From assembly GCA_019119365.1 (NCBI GenBank), contig DWXD01000039.1, positions 1-50,105 on the forward strand: a stretch of 50,105 nucleotides of DNA. The letters run 5' to 3'. A program made the position numbers and the translations under genes. Source of the stretch: Candidatus Gemmiger stercoripullorum (GTDB lineage Bacteria > Bacillota > Clostridia > Oscillospirales > Ruminococcaceae). Positions within the stretch are counted from its first letter, which is position 1. Every line of letters starts with the position of its first letter. Shown here one piece after another: positions 32,571 to 42,242 of the stretch. The notes under the pieces were generated by a model that was given only the letters and a program-made list of their open reading frames with translations, had not been told where the DNA came from and searched no databases.

Positions 32571-34952
32571 TTAGCCGGTGATGACGGCGCAGGCGTCAAA
32601 GCTGCGCGCGGTCAGCTCGGCCATGGCGCGGCGCGGGTCGGTTTCGGCGGACAGCCACAGCGTGTAGCGGTATTCGGCAAAGCCGGACAGGTCCAGCTTG
32701 AAGTTCGTTTCCCAGCAGTTGTTCATGACCCAGGAATAGACCGGGCGGCGGTTGTCCTCCGGCTTGTTTTCGCACAGGCGGATCGGGTGGGCGCGCATCT
32801 CGCCGAAATAGTACAGCGGCACGTCGCGGCTGGCGATCAGCGCGCTGCCGCCTTCGCCCACAAAGGCGATGCCGGTGTCCGACATCGTGTACTCCATGCA
32901 GGTGCCGGGCAGCTGGTCCAGCCCGGGGCGGTAGGGCTCGCTGCCCTTTTCGGCCCAGAGCGCCTGCGCGCCGCCCAGCTCCAGCGTCAGCGGCAAAAAG
33001 ACGCTCTCGATATCGCTGGACAGCGTCTTGCCCAGCTGCAGCGCAAAGTCGATGCGCGGGACCGCCTCGTACAGCGTGACGGCGACATCCGCCCGGACCG
33101 TGCCGGGCAGCGCATACACAAGCCGCAGGCGGGTAAAGACAGGGCCGTGTTCCTCGCAGCGCACCTCGGTCAGCCGCCCGGCCGTCAGCACGGCGTGGGG
33201 GCCGCGGATGTTGCGCCCCAGCAGGCGGCGCTCCTCATAGGCGTCGGTTTGCCCCGGGCGCAGCGGCGTGACCTCATACAGCGGCGTGAAAAACGGCGCG
33301 GCGCCCGGCCCCAGCAGGTTTTTGCCGCTGCGCTTGTCCACCAGCGCCGTCACGCCGTCCCCGGCGCGGCAGTCCAGCCGGAACCAGCGGTTTTCATAGC
33401 CGTAAGGCAGGCGGAAGGACACGGGGTCATAGTCGTTGACAATGTCGCGCACGCGCTCGGCCCCCACATAGCAGCGGCGGCTGTTGAGCGTTTCGGGCAG
33501 CGGCGGCCGTTCGGCGAACGTATAGCGCCGCTCGCATACGCCGGTAAAATCATCCAGGAAGGTGATGCGCCGCCCGCGCGGGTGGGGCGATACCTGGCAG
33601 GGCAGCTCAGTCCCGTCTTCGCGCCGGACGCACGCGCGGGGCAGCGACAGCGTCTCGACGTAAAATTCGACAGGCTGGGGCCCGGGCGCGCCGCCCGGCG
33701 CAAGCACCCGCAGCGTGCCGCTCGTGTTATAGTAGCGCAGCGTGTCGCCCTTTTCCCGGGTAACGGCCCCCAGCAGGCGGCTGGCCGCCTCGTGCGCTTT
33801 GGAGGCGTAGCTGTTTTTGCGCATATCCAGGTCCAGCACCATCGTGTCGCAGGGGTCGGTGATGGTGGAGGAATGCCCCCAGGTGTGCTCGGCATACAGC
33901 AGCAGGGCGTCCTCGGCTTCGCGGCACAGGGCGGGGTACTTTTCCCACGCGGCCGGGTCCAGCCGCCGCGCCAGCGCGTAGCGGTGCTGCGCTTCGCGGT
34001 AATGCTTGACCGCATAAGGGGCCGAGCCGACGCCGTTGGCCCACCAGTCGGTCAGGTCGCCGCGGTACACGGGGCTGCCCTGCAGTTTGGGGGCGATGGC
34101 CGCGTACAGCTCCTGCAGGCTGACCATGCGGATGTCTACGCCGTCCGGGTATCGGGCGGCGTAGCCTTCGATCGTGCGCAGGATCTCCGGCTCGGGCGGG
34201 GCGTTGTCGCTGAACACGCCGGACACGCTGGCGATGATAAAGTCATACGGGTAGCCGTTTTGTTCGCACTCGTCCAGGTAATGGTCCAGGTTGCGGCGCA
34301 GCGCTTCGACCGGGTCGGCGGGCAGGTCTGCGCCAAAGTTCTGCATCATGAAGTTGGCCGTGCGGTTGGGGCGCAGCCCCAGCACGTTGCCAAGGTTATA
34401 GTGCTCGCCGTTCCACACCAGCAGCCGCTGCCCGGCGGCGTTCTCCCACCAGTAGGCGGTCTGGTTGCGGTAGAGCGGGTACATGCCGTGGTGGCAGTGG
34501 ATGTTCGTGTACAAAAACTCGATGCCATGGCGCAGCAGCACGTCGCGCTGGCCCATCGAGATGCCGTTGATGTCGGCGCACATGGCCGTTTTCGGCTCCA
34601 CGCCCCGGCTGCGCAGCAGCGCGCAGGCTTCGCCCAGGCGGCGGTCCAGCACCGCGCAGTCCGCCAGGTCGCAGAAGTTGAGATAGTTGGCCGAAAAGCC
34701 GAGGCGGCCGGCGCGCATCAGCGCAAAGAACTGTTCGGCCTCGGCGGGGGCGGCTTCCTTCAGGAACTGCTCGGCGCAGAACCAGGTCTCGCAGTTCCAG
34801 CGGAAGGCGGCGTTGCGCGCCTGGCCCAGAATGCGCAGCGCGCTGCGGATGTAATCGACCTGGACCTGCACGACGCGCTCCTGCAGGTCGGTATAGCCGA
34901 TGTCGGTGTGGGAATGATGGATGACGTACAGGGTCTTGATCTGGCGGGGCAT
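32571..34952 (-). CDS. GH38-like alpha-mannosidase family protein
   Basis: A 793-residue cytosolic glycosidase-like protein. The N-terminal VIHHSHTDIGYTD carries the HxHxD zinc-binding motif of GH38 (H13, H15, D17), and MCADINGISMG provides the probable nucleophile aspartate. The rest matches the helical and large beta domains of the family. It should cleave alpha-mannosides, but distant members have drifted and the substrate is uncertain. GGGAGGT precedes the ATG. It is divergent from the GH2 beta-galactosidase gene, suggesting a joint glycan-use locus. Confidence 0.85.
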   Translation of the reverse strand: MPRQIKTLYVIHHSHTDIGYTDLQERVVQVQVDYIRSALRILGQARNAAFRWNCETWFCAEQFLKEAAPAEAEQFFALMRAGRLGFSANYLNFCDLADCAVLDRRLGEACALLRSRGVEPKTAMCADINGISMGQRDVLLRHGIEFLYTNIHCHHGMYPLYRNQTAYWWENAAGQRLLVWNGEHYNLGNVLGLRPNRTANFMMQNFGADLPADPVEALRRNLDHYLDECEQNGYPYDFIIASVSGVFSDNAPPEPEILRTIEGYAARYPDGVDIRMVSLQELYAAIAPKLQGSPVYRGDLTDWWANGVGSAPYAVKHYREAQHRYALARRLDPAAWEKYPALCREAEDALLLYAEHTWGHSSTITDPCDTMVLDLDMRKNSYASKAHEAASRLLGAVTREKGDTLRYYNTSGTLRVLAPGGAPGPQPVEFYVETLSLPRACVRREDGTELPCQVSPHPRGRRITFLDDFTGVCERRYTFAERPPLPETLNSRRCYVGAERVRDIVNDYDPVSFRLPYGYENRWFRLDCRAGDGVTALVDKRSGKNLLGPGAAPFFTPLYEVTPLRPGQTDAYEERRLLGRNIRGPHAVLTAGRLTEVRCEEHGPVFTRLRLVYALPGTVRADVAVTLYEAVPRIDFALQLGKTLSSDIESVFLPLTLELGGAQALWAEKGSEPYRPGLDQLPGTCMEYTMSDTGIAFVGEGGSALIASRDVPLYYFGEMRAHPIRLCENKPEDNRRPVYSWVMNNCWETNFKLDLSGFAEYRYTLWLSAETDPRRAMAELTARSFDACAVITG

Positions 34953-35025
34953 AGCCGTTACCTCCCGATATTTCCAACAAATATTTCCGGCCGCGTGCAG
35001 GGGCGCGGCGGCCCGTTTTGCCTGT

Positions 35026-35054
35026 ATCATAGCAGACGCCGCCGCGCCTGGCAA
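35026..35054 (-). promoter_or_regulatory. Promoter of the GH38-GNAT operon
   Basis: Minus strand TTGCCA (35049-35054), 17 bp, TATGAT (35026-35031). Confidence 0.65.
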
Positions 35055-35125
35055 GCGGCGCGCGCAAAAAAGAAAAAACAAAAGAAAAGCGCAGGGAAAT
35101 TCTTGAAAAACGCGCCGTTTCCCTG

Positions 35126-35154
35126 TTGCCGCCGCGCGCCAAAAGCCTTACAAT
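35126..35154 (+). promoter_or_regulatory. Promoter of the GH2 beta-galactosidase gene
   Basis: TTGCCG (35126-35131), 17 bp, TACAAT (35149-35154). It lies 71 bp from the divergent GH38 promoter, so a shared regulator could act between them. Confidence 0.65.
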
Positions 35155-35236
35155 AGGGGCAGACAAACGCCCGGGGCGCTGCCGCGGGCCCGCCCACAGT
35201 GTCAAAATATCCGCCCCGGAAAAAGGAGGCCCCCTT

Positions 35237-38095
35237 ATGCCGCACGTTTCCACCCCCTCGCTCGCCTGGCTGGAAGACCCGGCCGTCTTCGCGGTCAACC
35301 GCCTGCCCGCCCATTCGGACCACCGCTTTTATGTGGACGGGCAGCAGCCCGTCCAACCGCTTGACGGCCGCTGGCGCTTTGCCTGGAGCCCCTGCCCCGC
35401 CGCGCGCCCGGCCGGGTTTTACGCGCCGGACGCCGACCTTTCGGCGTTCGGTTCCATCGCCGTGCCCGGCCACATCGAAACGCAAGGCTACGGCCAGCTG
35501 CAGTACATCAACACCCTCTACCCGTGGGACGCCCTGCAGGAGCTGACCCCGCCCCGGATCGCCTGGGAGGATTGCCCCGTCGGCAGCTATGTGACCGAGT
35601 TCGACCTCGCGCCCGCGCTGCGCGGCGGGCGGGTGTGCGTCTCGTTCCAGGGCGTCGAGACCGCGTTTTACTGCTGGTGCAACGGGCAGTTCGTCGGCTA
35701 CAGCGAGGATTCCTTCACCCCGGCCGACTTTGACCTGACCCCCTTTGTGCGCGAAACCGGCAACCGCCTGTGCGTCGAGGTGTACAAGCGATCCTCCGCC
35801 TCCTGGCTGGAGGACCAGGACTTCTTCCGCTTTTCCGGCATCTTCCGCCCGGTGTTCCTCTATGCAAAGCCGCGCACGCACATCGAAGACCTGTGGCTGC
35901 GCGCCGGCCTGGCGGCGGACAACGCCACCGGCACGCTGGCCCCGCGGCTCAAGACCTCCTGCGCGGACCCCGCCTGCGCCGAAGCCTGCACCGTCGATTG
36001 CCGCGTGACCGCGCCCGGCGGCGCGGTTTTGTATGAAGCGCCGCTTGCCCTGACCCCGGCGGGCGGGGAAGAGGGCTGCATGGTGTGGCAGGCCGCGCCC
36101 ATCGCGCTGCCCGGCGTGCGCGCCTGGAGCCACGAGGACCCGGCGCTGTACGCCGTGACGCTGACGCTGCGCGGCGCGGACGGCCGCGCCATCGAGACCG
36201 TGCCCTACCGCACCGGCTTCCGCCGCTTTGAGATGATCGACGGCGTCATGTGCCTGAACGGCAGCCGGGTCTTTTTCAACGGCGTCAACCGGCACGAGTG
36301 GAACCCCGAGAACGGCCGCGCCATCGGCATGGCCGACATGGTCAAAGCGATGGAGACCTTCCGCCGCAACAACATCAACGCCGTGCGCACCTGCCACTAC
36401 CCCGACCAGACGCCGTGGTACGACCTGTGCGACGAAAACGGCGTGTATATGATCGACGAGACCAACCTGGAGACCCACGGCAGCTGGCAGCACCGCGGCG
36501 GCGACCCGCTGGCCGACAACCTGCCCGGCAGCCGCCCCGAATGGAGGGCCTGCGTGCTGGACCGCGCGCGCTCGATGTTCGAACGCGACAAAAACCACAC
36601 GGCGGTGCTGTTGTGGAGCTGCGGCAACGAGAGCTTTGCGGGCGAAAACATCCTGGCCATGAGCCGCTTTTTCCGGGAAAACGACCCCGGGCGCCTGGTG
36701 CACTATGAGGGCGCGGCGACGGCGCGGCTGTTCGGCGGCGACCCCGCATGGGAGGCCGCGACCGACGTCGAGAGCCGTATGTACACCGAACCCAGGGACA
36801 TCCGCGCCTATCTCGAAAGCGGGCCGAAAAAGCCGTTCATCCTGTGCGAGTACATGCACGACATGGGCAACTCCCTCGGCGGCATGGAGAGCTACATCCG
36901 CCTGGGCGAAGAATTCCCGCAGTACCAGGGTGGCTTTATCTGGGATTATATGGACCAGGCGCTGTGGCGCACCGACGCGCTGGGCCGCCGGACCCTTGGC
37001 TACGGCGGCGATTTTGGCGAGCGGCAGACGGATTATAACTTTTCCGCCAACGGCATCGTCTTTGCGGACGGCGCGGAAAAGCCCGCCATGCAGGAGGTGC
37101 GCTACTGGCATGCGCCCGCGGCGGCCCGCGCCGCGCACGACGCCGCCAACGCCGCGGCCGCGGCGGCCAGCGCGCAGAACATCGCGGCCGAACACGCCGC
37201 GCACGGAGCCGCCGAAGCCGCTGCGCCCGACCTGAAGCTCGTGCACGGGGACGGCGCGCTGGGCGTGCACGGGCAGGGCTTTTGCGTGCTGTTCTCCTAC
37301 ATCCACGGCGGGCCGGTCAGCCTGCGGGCCCACGGGGCCGAATGGCTGTACCGCGCGCCGCGGCCCGTTTTCTGGCGCGCAGCCACCGAAAACGACAAAG
37401 CCTGCGGCTTCCCTGTGCGCAGCGCGGCCTGGCTGGCGGCCGACAGCCAGACCCCATGCACCGGCGTGACGGTGGAGCGCGAAAGCCCGCGCGCCGTGAC
37501 CGTGGCCTGCCGGTTCGAGCCCCCGGCCGTGCCCGGCGCGTTCGCCGTGCTGCGGTATACCGTCACGGCGGGCGGCACGCTGACGCTGACGGCCGAATAC
37601 CACGGCGCGCCCGGCCTGCCTGAGCTGCCCTGCTTTGGCGTGCGGCTCACGACGCCCGCGCCGCTGGGCTGTGTCGGCTGGACCGGCCTTTCGGGCGAAA
37701 CCTACCCCGACCGGTACAAAGGCGGCGTGTTCGGCGCGCACAGCGAAACGCCGCACATCACGCCGTACCTGGTCCCGCAGGACTGCGGCTGCCACATGAA
37801 CACCCACGCCGTGCGCCTGCAGTACCGCACCCCCGGCGGCCGGAGCCCCGCGGCGCTGGAGCTGACCATGGCCGGGGCGCCGTTCGCGTTTTCGGCGCTG
37901 CCCAACACGGCGGCGGAGCTGGAAGCCGCCGACCACCGCGAGGACCTGCCCGCCACGGCGCACACCCACCTGTGCCTGTACGCGGCCATGCGCGGCGTGG
38001 GCGGCATCAACACCTGGGGCGCGGACGTCGAACCGCCGTACCATGTCAGCGCCGAAGCCGCCCACACGCTGACCGTGCGCCTGGCGCTGGCTTGA
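35237..38095 (+). CDS. lacZ: GH2 beta-galactosidase
   Basis: A 952-residue cytosolic beta-galactosidase of the LacZ type that hydrolyses lactose-like beta-galactosides. Domain order is an N-terminal jelly roll, an immunoglobulin-like domain, a TIM barrel with acid/base E465 (WSCGNES) and nucleophile E538 (LCEYMHDMGNS), and C-terminal beta domains. The catalytic residues fall almost where they do in Escherichia coli LacZ (461, 537). An alanine-rich, low-complexity linker at about residues 629-665 before the last large domain is unusual. AAAAGGAGG precedes the ATG. The stop codon overlaps the -35 box of the SCIFF promoter. Confidence 0.93.
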   Translation: MPHVSTPSLAWLEDPAVFAVNRLPAHSDHRFYVDGQQPVQPLDGRWRFAWSPCPAARPAGFYAPDADLSAFGSIAVPGHIETQGYGQLQYINTLYPWDALQELTPPRIAWEDCPVGSYVTEFDLAPALRGGRVCVSFQGVETAFYCWCNGQFVGYSEDSFTPADFDLTPFVRETGNRLCVEVYKRSSASWLEDQDFFRFSGIFRPVFLYAKPRTHIEDLWLRAGLAADNATGTLAPRLKTSCADPACAEACTVDCRVTAPGGAVLYEAPLALTPAGGEEGCMVWQAAPIALPGVRAWSHEDPALYAVTLTLRGADGRAIETVPYRTGFRRFEMIDGVMCLNGSRVFFNGVNRHEWNPENGRAIGMADMVKAMETFRRNNINAVRTCHYPDQTPWYDLCDENGVYMIDETNLETHGSWQHRGGDPLADNLPGSRPEWRACVLDRARSMFERDKNHTAVLLWSCGNESFAGENILAMSRFFRENDPGRLVHYEGAATARLFGGDPAWEAATDVESRMYTEPRDIRAYLESGPKKPFILCEYMHDMGNSLGGMESYIRLGEEFPQYQGGFIWDYMDQALWRTDALGRRTLGYGGDFGERQTDYNFSANGIVFADGAEKPAMQEVRYWHAPAAARAAHDAANAAAAAASAQNIAAEHAAHGAAEAAAPDLKLVHGDGALGVHGQGFCVLFSYIHGGPVSLRAHGAEWLYRAPRPVFWRAATENDKACGFPVRSAAWLAADSQTPCTGVTVERESPRAVTVACRFEPPAVPGAFAVLRYTVTAGGTLTLTAEYHGAPGLPELPCFGVRLTTPAPLGCVGWTGLSGETYPDRYKGGVFGAHSETPHITPYLVPQDCGCHMNTHAVRLQYRTPGGRSPAALELTMAGAPFAFSALPNTAAELEAADHREDLPATAHTHLCLYAAMRGVGGINTWGADVEPPYHVSAEAAHTLTVRLALA

Positions 38096-38121
38096 CAAAC
38101 CCCCGGCCCTGCGTGTACAAT
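38092..38121 (+). promoter_or_regulatory. Promoter of the SCIFF peptide gene
   Basis: TTGACA (38092-38097), 18 bp, TACAAT (38116-38121). The -35 box includes the lacZ stop codon, so the gene pair is extremely compact while the promoter is strong. Confidence 0.8.
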
Positions 38122-38155
38122 AAAGGAAACCAATGATAAAAGGGGTGACTGTTTT

Positions 38156-38296
38156 ATGAAGCACATCCAGACTCTCAACACCCGCGACATGGCCAAGAGC
38201 CTGAACAACGGCGGCTGCGGCGAATGCCAGACCTCCTGCCAGAGCGCCTGCAAGACCAGCTGCGGCATCGCCAACCAGCCCTGCGAGAAGAAGTAA
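38156..38296 (+). CDS. scfA: SCIFF ranthipeptide precursor
   Basis: A 46-residue ribosomal peptide of the SCIFF (six cysteines in forty-five residues) family. It begins MKHIQTLNTRDMAKSL and contains six cysteines at 21, 24, 28, 32, 36 and 43 in its second half. The radical SAM maturase downstream forms thioether cross-links to non-alpha carbons in this family (ranthipeptides). AGGGGTGA 8 nt upstream sets the start. The family is highly conserved in Clostridia; proposed roles include quorum sensing, but its function is not settled. Confidence 0.96.
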   Translation: MKHIQTLNTRDMAKSLNNGGCGECQTSCQSACKTSCGIANQPCEKK

Positions 38297-38325
38297 ACCT
38301 TTTTTCGCATCCATTGCCGGGACAC

Positions 38326-38344
38326 CCCCGTGCGCTGCACGGGG
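38326..38344 (+). terminator. Hairpin between scfA and scfB
   Basis: CCCCGTGC-GCT-GCACGGGG, extended by CCGG..CCGG, without a strong T run. Likely a partial terminator or RNA-stabilising hairpin that would favour peptide over maturase expression. Confidence 0.45.
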
Positions 38345-38459
38345 TCTGTTCCGGTATTTCTTTGCCCCGCGGCGGGGCCTGCGGGCCTTTGCCCTGTATA
38401 TATCCTATCCACATTTCCATCCCACCAGATTCCCGGCCCGGCCGGGCGAGAGGACGACT

Positions 38460-39908
38460 ATGATCCATCAATATAAACAAAACGGCTACAACATTGTTGT
38501 GGATGTCTACAGCGGCAGCGTGCACGCGGTGGATGAGCTGGCCTACGACGCGATCGCGCTGGTCGATGCGGGCACGCCGCGCGCCGATATTGCGCCGCAG
38601 CTGCTGGCCAAATACAAGGACCACCCCGAGGTGACGCAAGCCGACATCGAGGACTGCCTGGCCGACATCGACGAGCTGACCGCGCAGGGCAAGCTGTTCG
38701 CGCCCGACATCTACGAAAGCCACGCCTTCGACTTCAAAAACCGCTCCACCGTCGTCAAGGCGTTGTGCCTGCATGTGGCCCACACCTGCAACCTGAACTG
38801 CGAATACTGCTTTGCGGCGCAGGGCAAGTTCCACGGCGACGCCGGGCTGATGAGCTTTGAGACCGGCAAGCGCGCGCTGGACTTTTTGATCGAAAACTCC
38901 GGCACGCGCCACAACCTGGAAGTCGACTTCTTCGGCGGCGAACCGCTGATGAACTTCGAGGTCTGCAAGCAGCTGGTGGCCTATGCGCGCTCGATCGAAA
39001 AGCAGCACAACAAAAACTTCCGCTTCACGCTGACCACCAACGGCATCGGCATCACCGACGAAGTCATCGAGTGGGCCAACAAAGAGTGCTATAACGTCGT
39101 GCTCTCGCTGGACGGCCGCAAGGAGGTCAACGACCGCTTCCGCAAGGACCTGGCGGGCAACGGCAGCTACGACCGCATCGTGCCCAAGTTCCAGAAGCTC
39201 GTCAAAGCGCGCGGCGGCAAGGGCTACTATATGCGCGGGACGTTCACGCATTATAATGTCGATTTCACGAACGACCTGTTCCACATGGCCGACGACCTCG
39301 GCTTTACGGAGCTTTCGATGGAACCGGTCGTGACCGCGCCCGGCAGCCCGGAGGCGCTGACCGAAGAGGACCTGCCCCGGCTGTACGACCAGTACGAGCT
39401 GCTGGCCAAAGACATGCTGCGGCGCGAAAAGGCCGGCAAACCGATCACGTTCTACCACTATATCCTGGACCTTGCGCACGGGCCGTGCGTGTACAAGCGC
39501 ATCTCGGGCTGCGGTTCCGGCACCGAATATATGGCCGTGACGCCGTGGGGCGACCTGTACCCCTGCCACCAGTTTGTCGGCGATGCGGCGTACAAGCTCG
39601 GCAACGTGTGGGACGGCGTGACCAACACCGCCCTGCGCGACGAGTTCAAGCTGTGCAACGTCTACGCCCGGCCCGGCTGCAAGGACTGCTGGGCCCGGCT
39701 CTACTGCGCGGGCGGCTGCGCGGCCAACGCCCTGCACGCGACCGGGGACATCCACGGCGTGTACGAGTACGGCTGCAAGGTGTTCCGCAAGCGCATCGAG
39801 TGCGCGCTGATGATCAAGGTGGCCGAAAGCCTGGACCCGGACCTCGCCCCTGCGCACGCGGACCTCGCCCCGGCCGAAGACTGCGGCGACTGCGGCGGCT
39901 GCGAATAA
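38460..39908 (+). CDS. scfB: SCIFF peptide maturase, radical SAM/SPASM
   Basis: A 482-residue radical SAM enzyme that installs thioether bonds in the SCIFF peptide. An N-terminal peptide-recognition-like region (about 1-95) precedes C110, C114, C117 (CNLNCEYC) and the DFFGGEPLMNFE motif. The SPASM domain (about 350-455) carries CGSGTEYMAVTPWGDLYPCHQFVG and CKDCWARLYCAGGC. The tail ends CGDCGGCE, adding three cysteines beyond the usual domain. The start is the ATG at 38460; upstream of it GAGAGGACG is a modest ribosome binding site. It lies 163 bp after scfA and probably shares its promoter. Confidence 0.95.
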   Translation: MIHQYKQNGYNIVVDVYSGSVHAVDELAYDAIALVDAGTPRADIAPQLLAKYKDHPEVTQADIEDCLADIDELTAQGKLFAPDIYESHAFDFKNRSTVVKALCLHVAHTCNLNCEYCFAAQGKFHGDAGLMSFETGKRALDFLIENSGTRHNLEVDFFGGEPLMNFEVCKQLVAYARSIEKQHNKNFRFTLTTNGIGITDEVIEWANKECYNVVLSLDGRKEVNDRFRKDLAGNGSYDRIVPKFQKLVKARGGKGYYMRGTFTHYNVDFTNDLFHMADDLGFTELSMEPVVTAPGSPEALTEEDLPRLYDQYELLAKDMLRREKAGKPITFYHYILDLAHGPCVYKRISGCGSGTEYMAVTPWGDLYPCHQFVGDAAYKLGNVWDGVTNTALRDEFKLCNVYARPGCKDCWARLYCAGGCAANALHATGDIHGVYEYGCKVFRKRIECALMIKVAESLDPDLAPAHADLAPAEDCGDCGGCE

Positions 39909-41160
39909 ACCGCGCCCGGCGGCTGGCCGCGAATAAACGGCGCCCGGCAAATGCCGCGGCCAACCGGGAAACCGCGGCCCCGCATTACAACAAACCCTTG
40001 TAGGGGACGATGCTTGCATCGTCCCGCGGACTCCGCGGCGCCGCAAACGCCCCGGGCGGATATGGAATCCGCCCCTACGGACGACGGCGAGCGCCCGGCC
40101 GCCCGGGAAGCGATACCCCCGCGTTACAACAAACCCCTGTAGGGGACGATGCTTGCATCGTCCCGCACACCCCGCGGCACCGCAAACGCCCGCGGGCGGG
40201 ATAAATCCCGCCCCTACGAATAAATTTTGTGTTTCGGGCCAAACCGGATGGCCGCCACCCACCCGGACGACCGTAGGGCGGGATGCCCCCATCCCGCCGC
40301 ACCCCGCGCCGCCGCAAACGCCCGCGGGCGGGATAAATCCCGCCCCTACGAATAAATTCTGTGCTTCAGGCCAAACCGGAACGGCCGCCACCACCCGGAC
40401 GACCGTAGGGCGGGATGCCCCATCCCGCCGCACCCCACGGCGGTGCAAACGTCTCAATTTTAAATCGCCAATGTGCGGCGGGCGTGAACGCCCGCCCTAC
40501 AAAACCGGAAAATTGCCGCGGCCAACCCGGAAAAACCGCGGCCCCGCATTACAACAAACCCCTGTAGGGGCCGATTCCATATCGGCCCGGGAACCCCGCG
40601 GCGGCGCAAACGCCCCGGGCGGATATGGAATCCGCCCCTACGGACGAAGGCGAGCGCCCGGCCGCCCGGGAAGCGATATCCCCGCGTTACAACAAACCTC
40701 TGTAGGGGACGATGCTTGCATCGTCCCGCGCACCCCGCGCCGCCGCAAACACCCCGGGCGGGATCTCCGGCCCAAGAGCCGCCGCTGCGCGGCGGTTGGC
40801 CTCCGAAACGCGCCTGCGGGCGCAGTAAATCCCGCCCCTACGAATAAATTCTGTGTTTCAGGCCAACCGGATGGCGGTGGCATCTGTGCCGGTTCGTAGG
40901 GGAGGGCCATGGCCCTCCCGTGGATGTTCGCGGCGGCGCAAGGCCCCGCGGGAGGGGCATGCCCCTCCCCTACAAACCTTCCGAATATGTCCGGCCCAAA
41001 GGAACGGCCGCCACCACCCAGACGACCGTAGGGCGGGATGCCCTCATCCCGCCGCACCCCGCGGCACCGCAAACACCCCGGGCGGATATGGAATCCGCCC
41101 CTACGGACGACGGCGCACCCCGCGCCGCCGCAAACACCCGCGCAACGGCCGGGACCGCCC
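39909..41160. repeat. Intergenic palindrome cluster 6 (1.25 kb)
   Basis: No gene. Units include 40054-40074 and 40617-40637 (GGGCGGAT/ATCCGCCC), 40194-40213 and 40326-40345 (GGGCGGGAT), 40277-40298, 40409-40429 and 41032-41053 (GGCGGGATG), 40477-40496 (GGCGGGCGT), 40568-40588 (GGGCCGAT), 40900-40919 (GGGAGGGCC), 40950-40969 (GGGAGGGGC), 41080-41100, and several GGGACGATGC units. A 62-bp insert splits the unit at 40756-40835. Long open frames here are artefacts. Confidence 0.85.
40765..40826 (+). repeat. 62-bp structured insert, copy 4
   Basis: Copy in the same orientation as copy 1, between GGGCGGGAT and AAATCCCGCCC. It differs from copy 1 by only a few bases (for example CCCAAGAG for CCTAAGAG). 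Confidence 0.85.
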
Positions 41161-41179
41161 GCCGCCCCCTCACCACCCC

Positions 41180-41205
41180 GCCCCCTTGCACAAGGGGGCT
41201 TTTTT
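41180..41205 (+). terminator. Terminator at the end of cluster 6
   Basis: GCCCCCTTG-CA-CAAGGGGGC followed by six T. No gene lies closer upstream than scfB (1.3 kb), so it would end transcripts crossing the repeat tract. Confidence 0.85.
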
Positions 41206-41303
41206 GTTGCACTTTTTACAAAAACGCCGCGCTTTATTTGTCGCATCTGCGCGGCGGCGCGGCCATCCGGCAAAATTTTACAACTTTTCGACGCCGCGCG
41301 GGG

Positions 41304-41332
41304 TTTTCACGGCAGGCCATTCATGGTATGAT
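41304..41332 (+). promoter_or_regulatory. Probable promoter of the ABC operon
   Basis: TATGAT (41327-41332) with a weak TTTTCA -35 (41304-41309) at 17 bp, 47 bp before the first gene. Confidence 0.5.
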
Positions 41333-41378
41333 AGACCCATGTATCCCCCTTGAGGGGCGTGGGAAGGAGGCGCGTTTT

Positions 41379-42230
<852 letters not shown>

Positions 42231-42242
42231 GGAGGAATCCCC

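Noticed and set aside
38175-40457. A 760-codon open frame on the minus strand across the SCIFF genes and repeats
   Set aside because: It lies antisense to scfA and scfB, whose motifs are unmistakable, and its repeat part is low-complexity translation of palindromes. GC-rich codon bias creates such frames.
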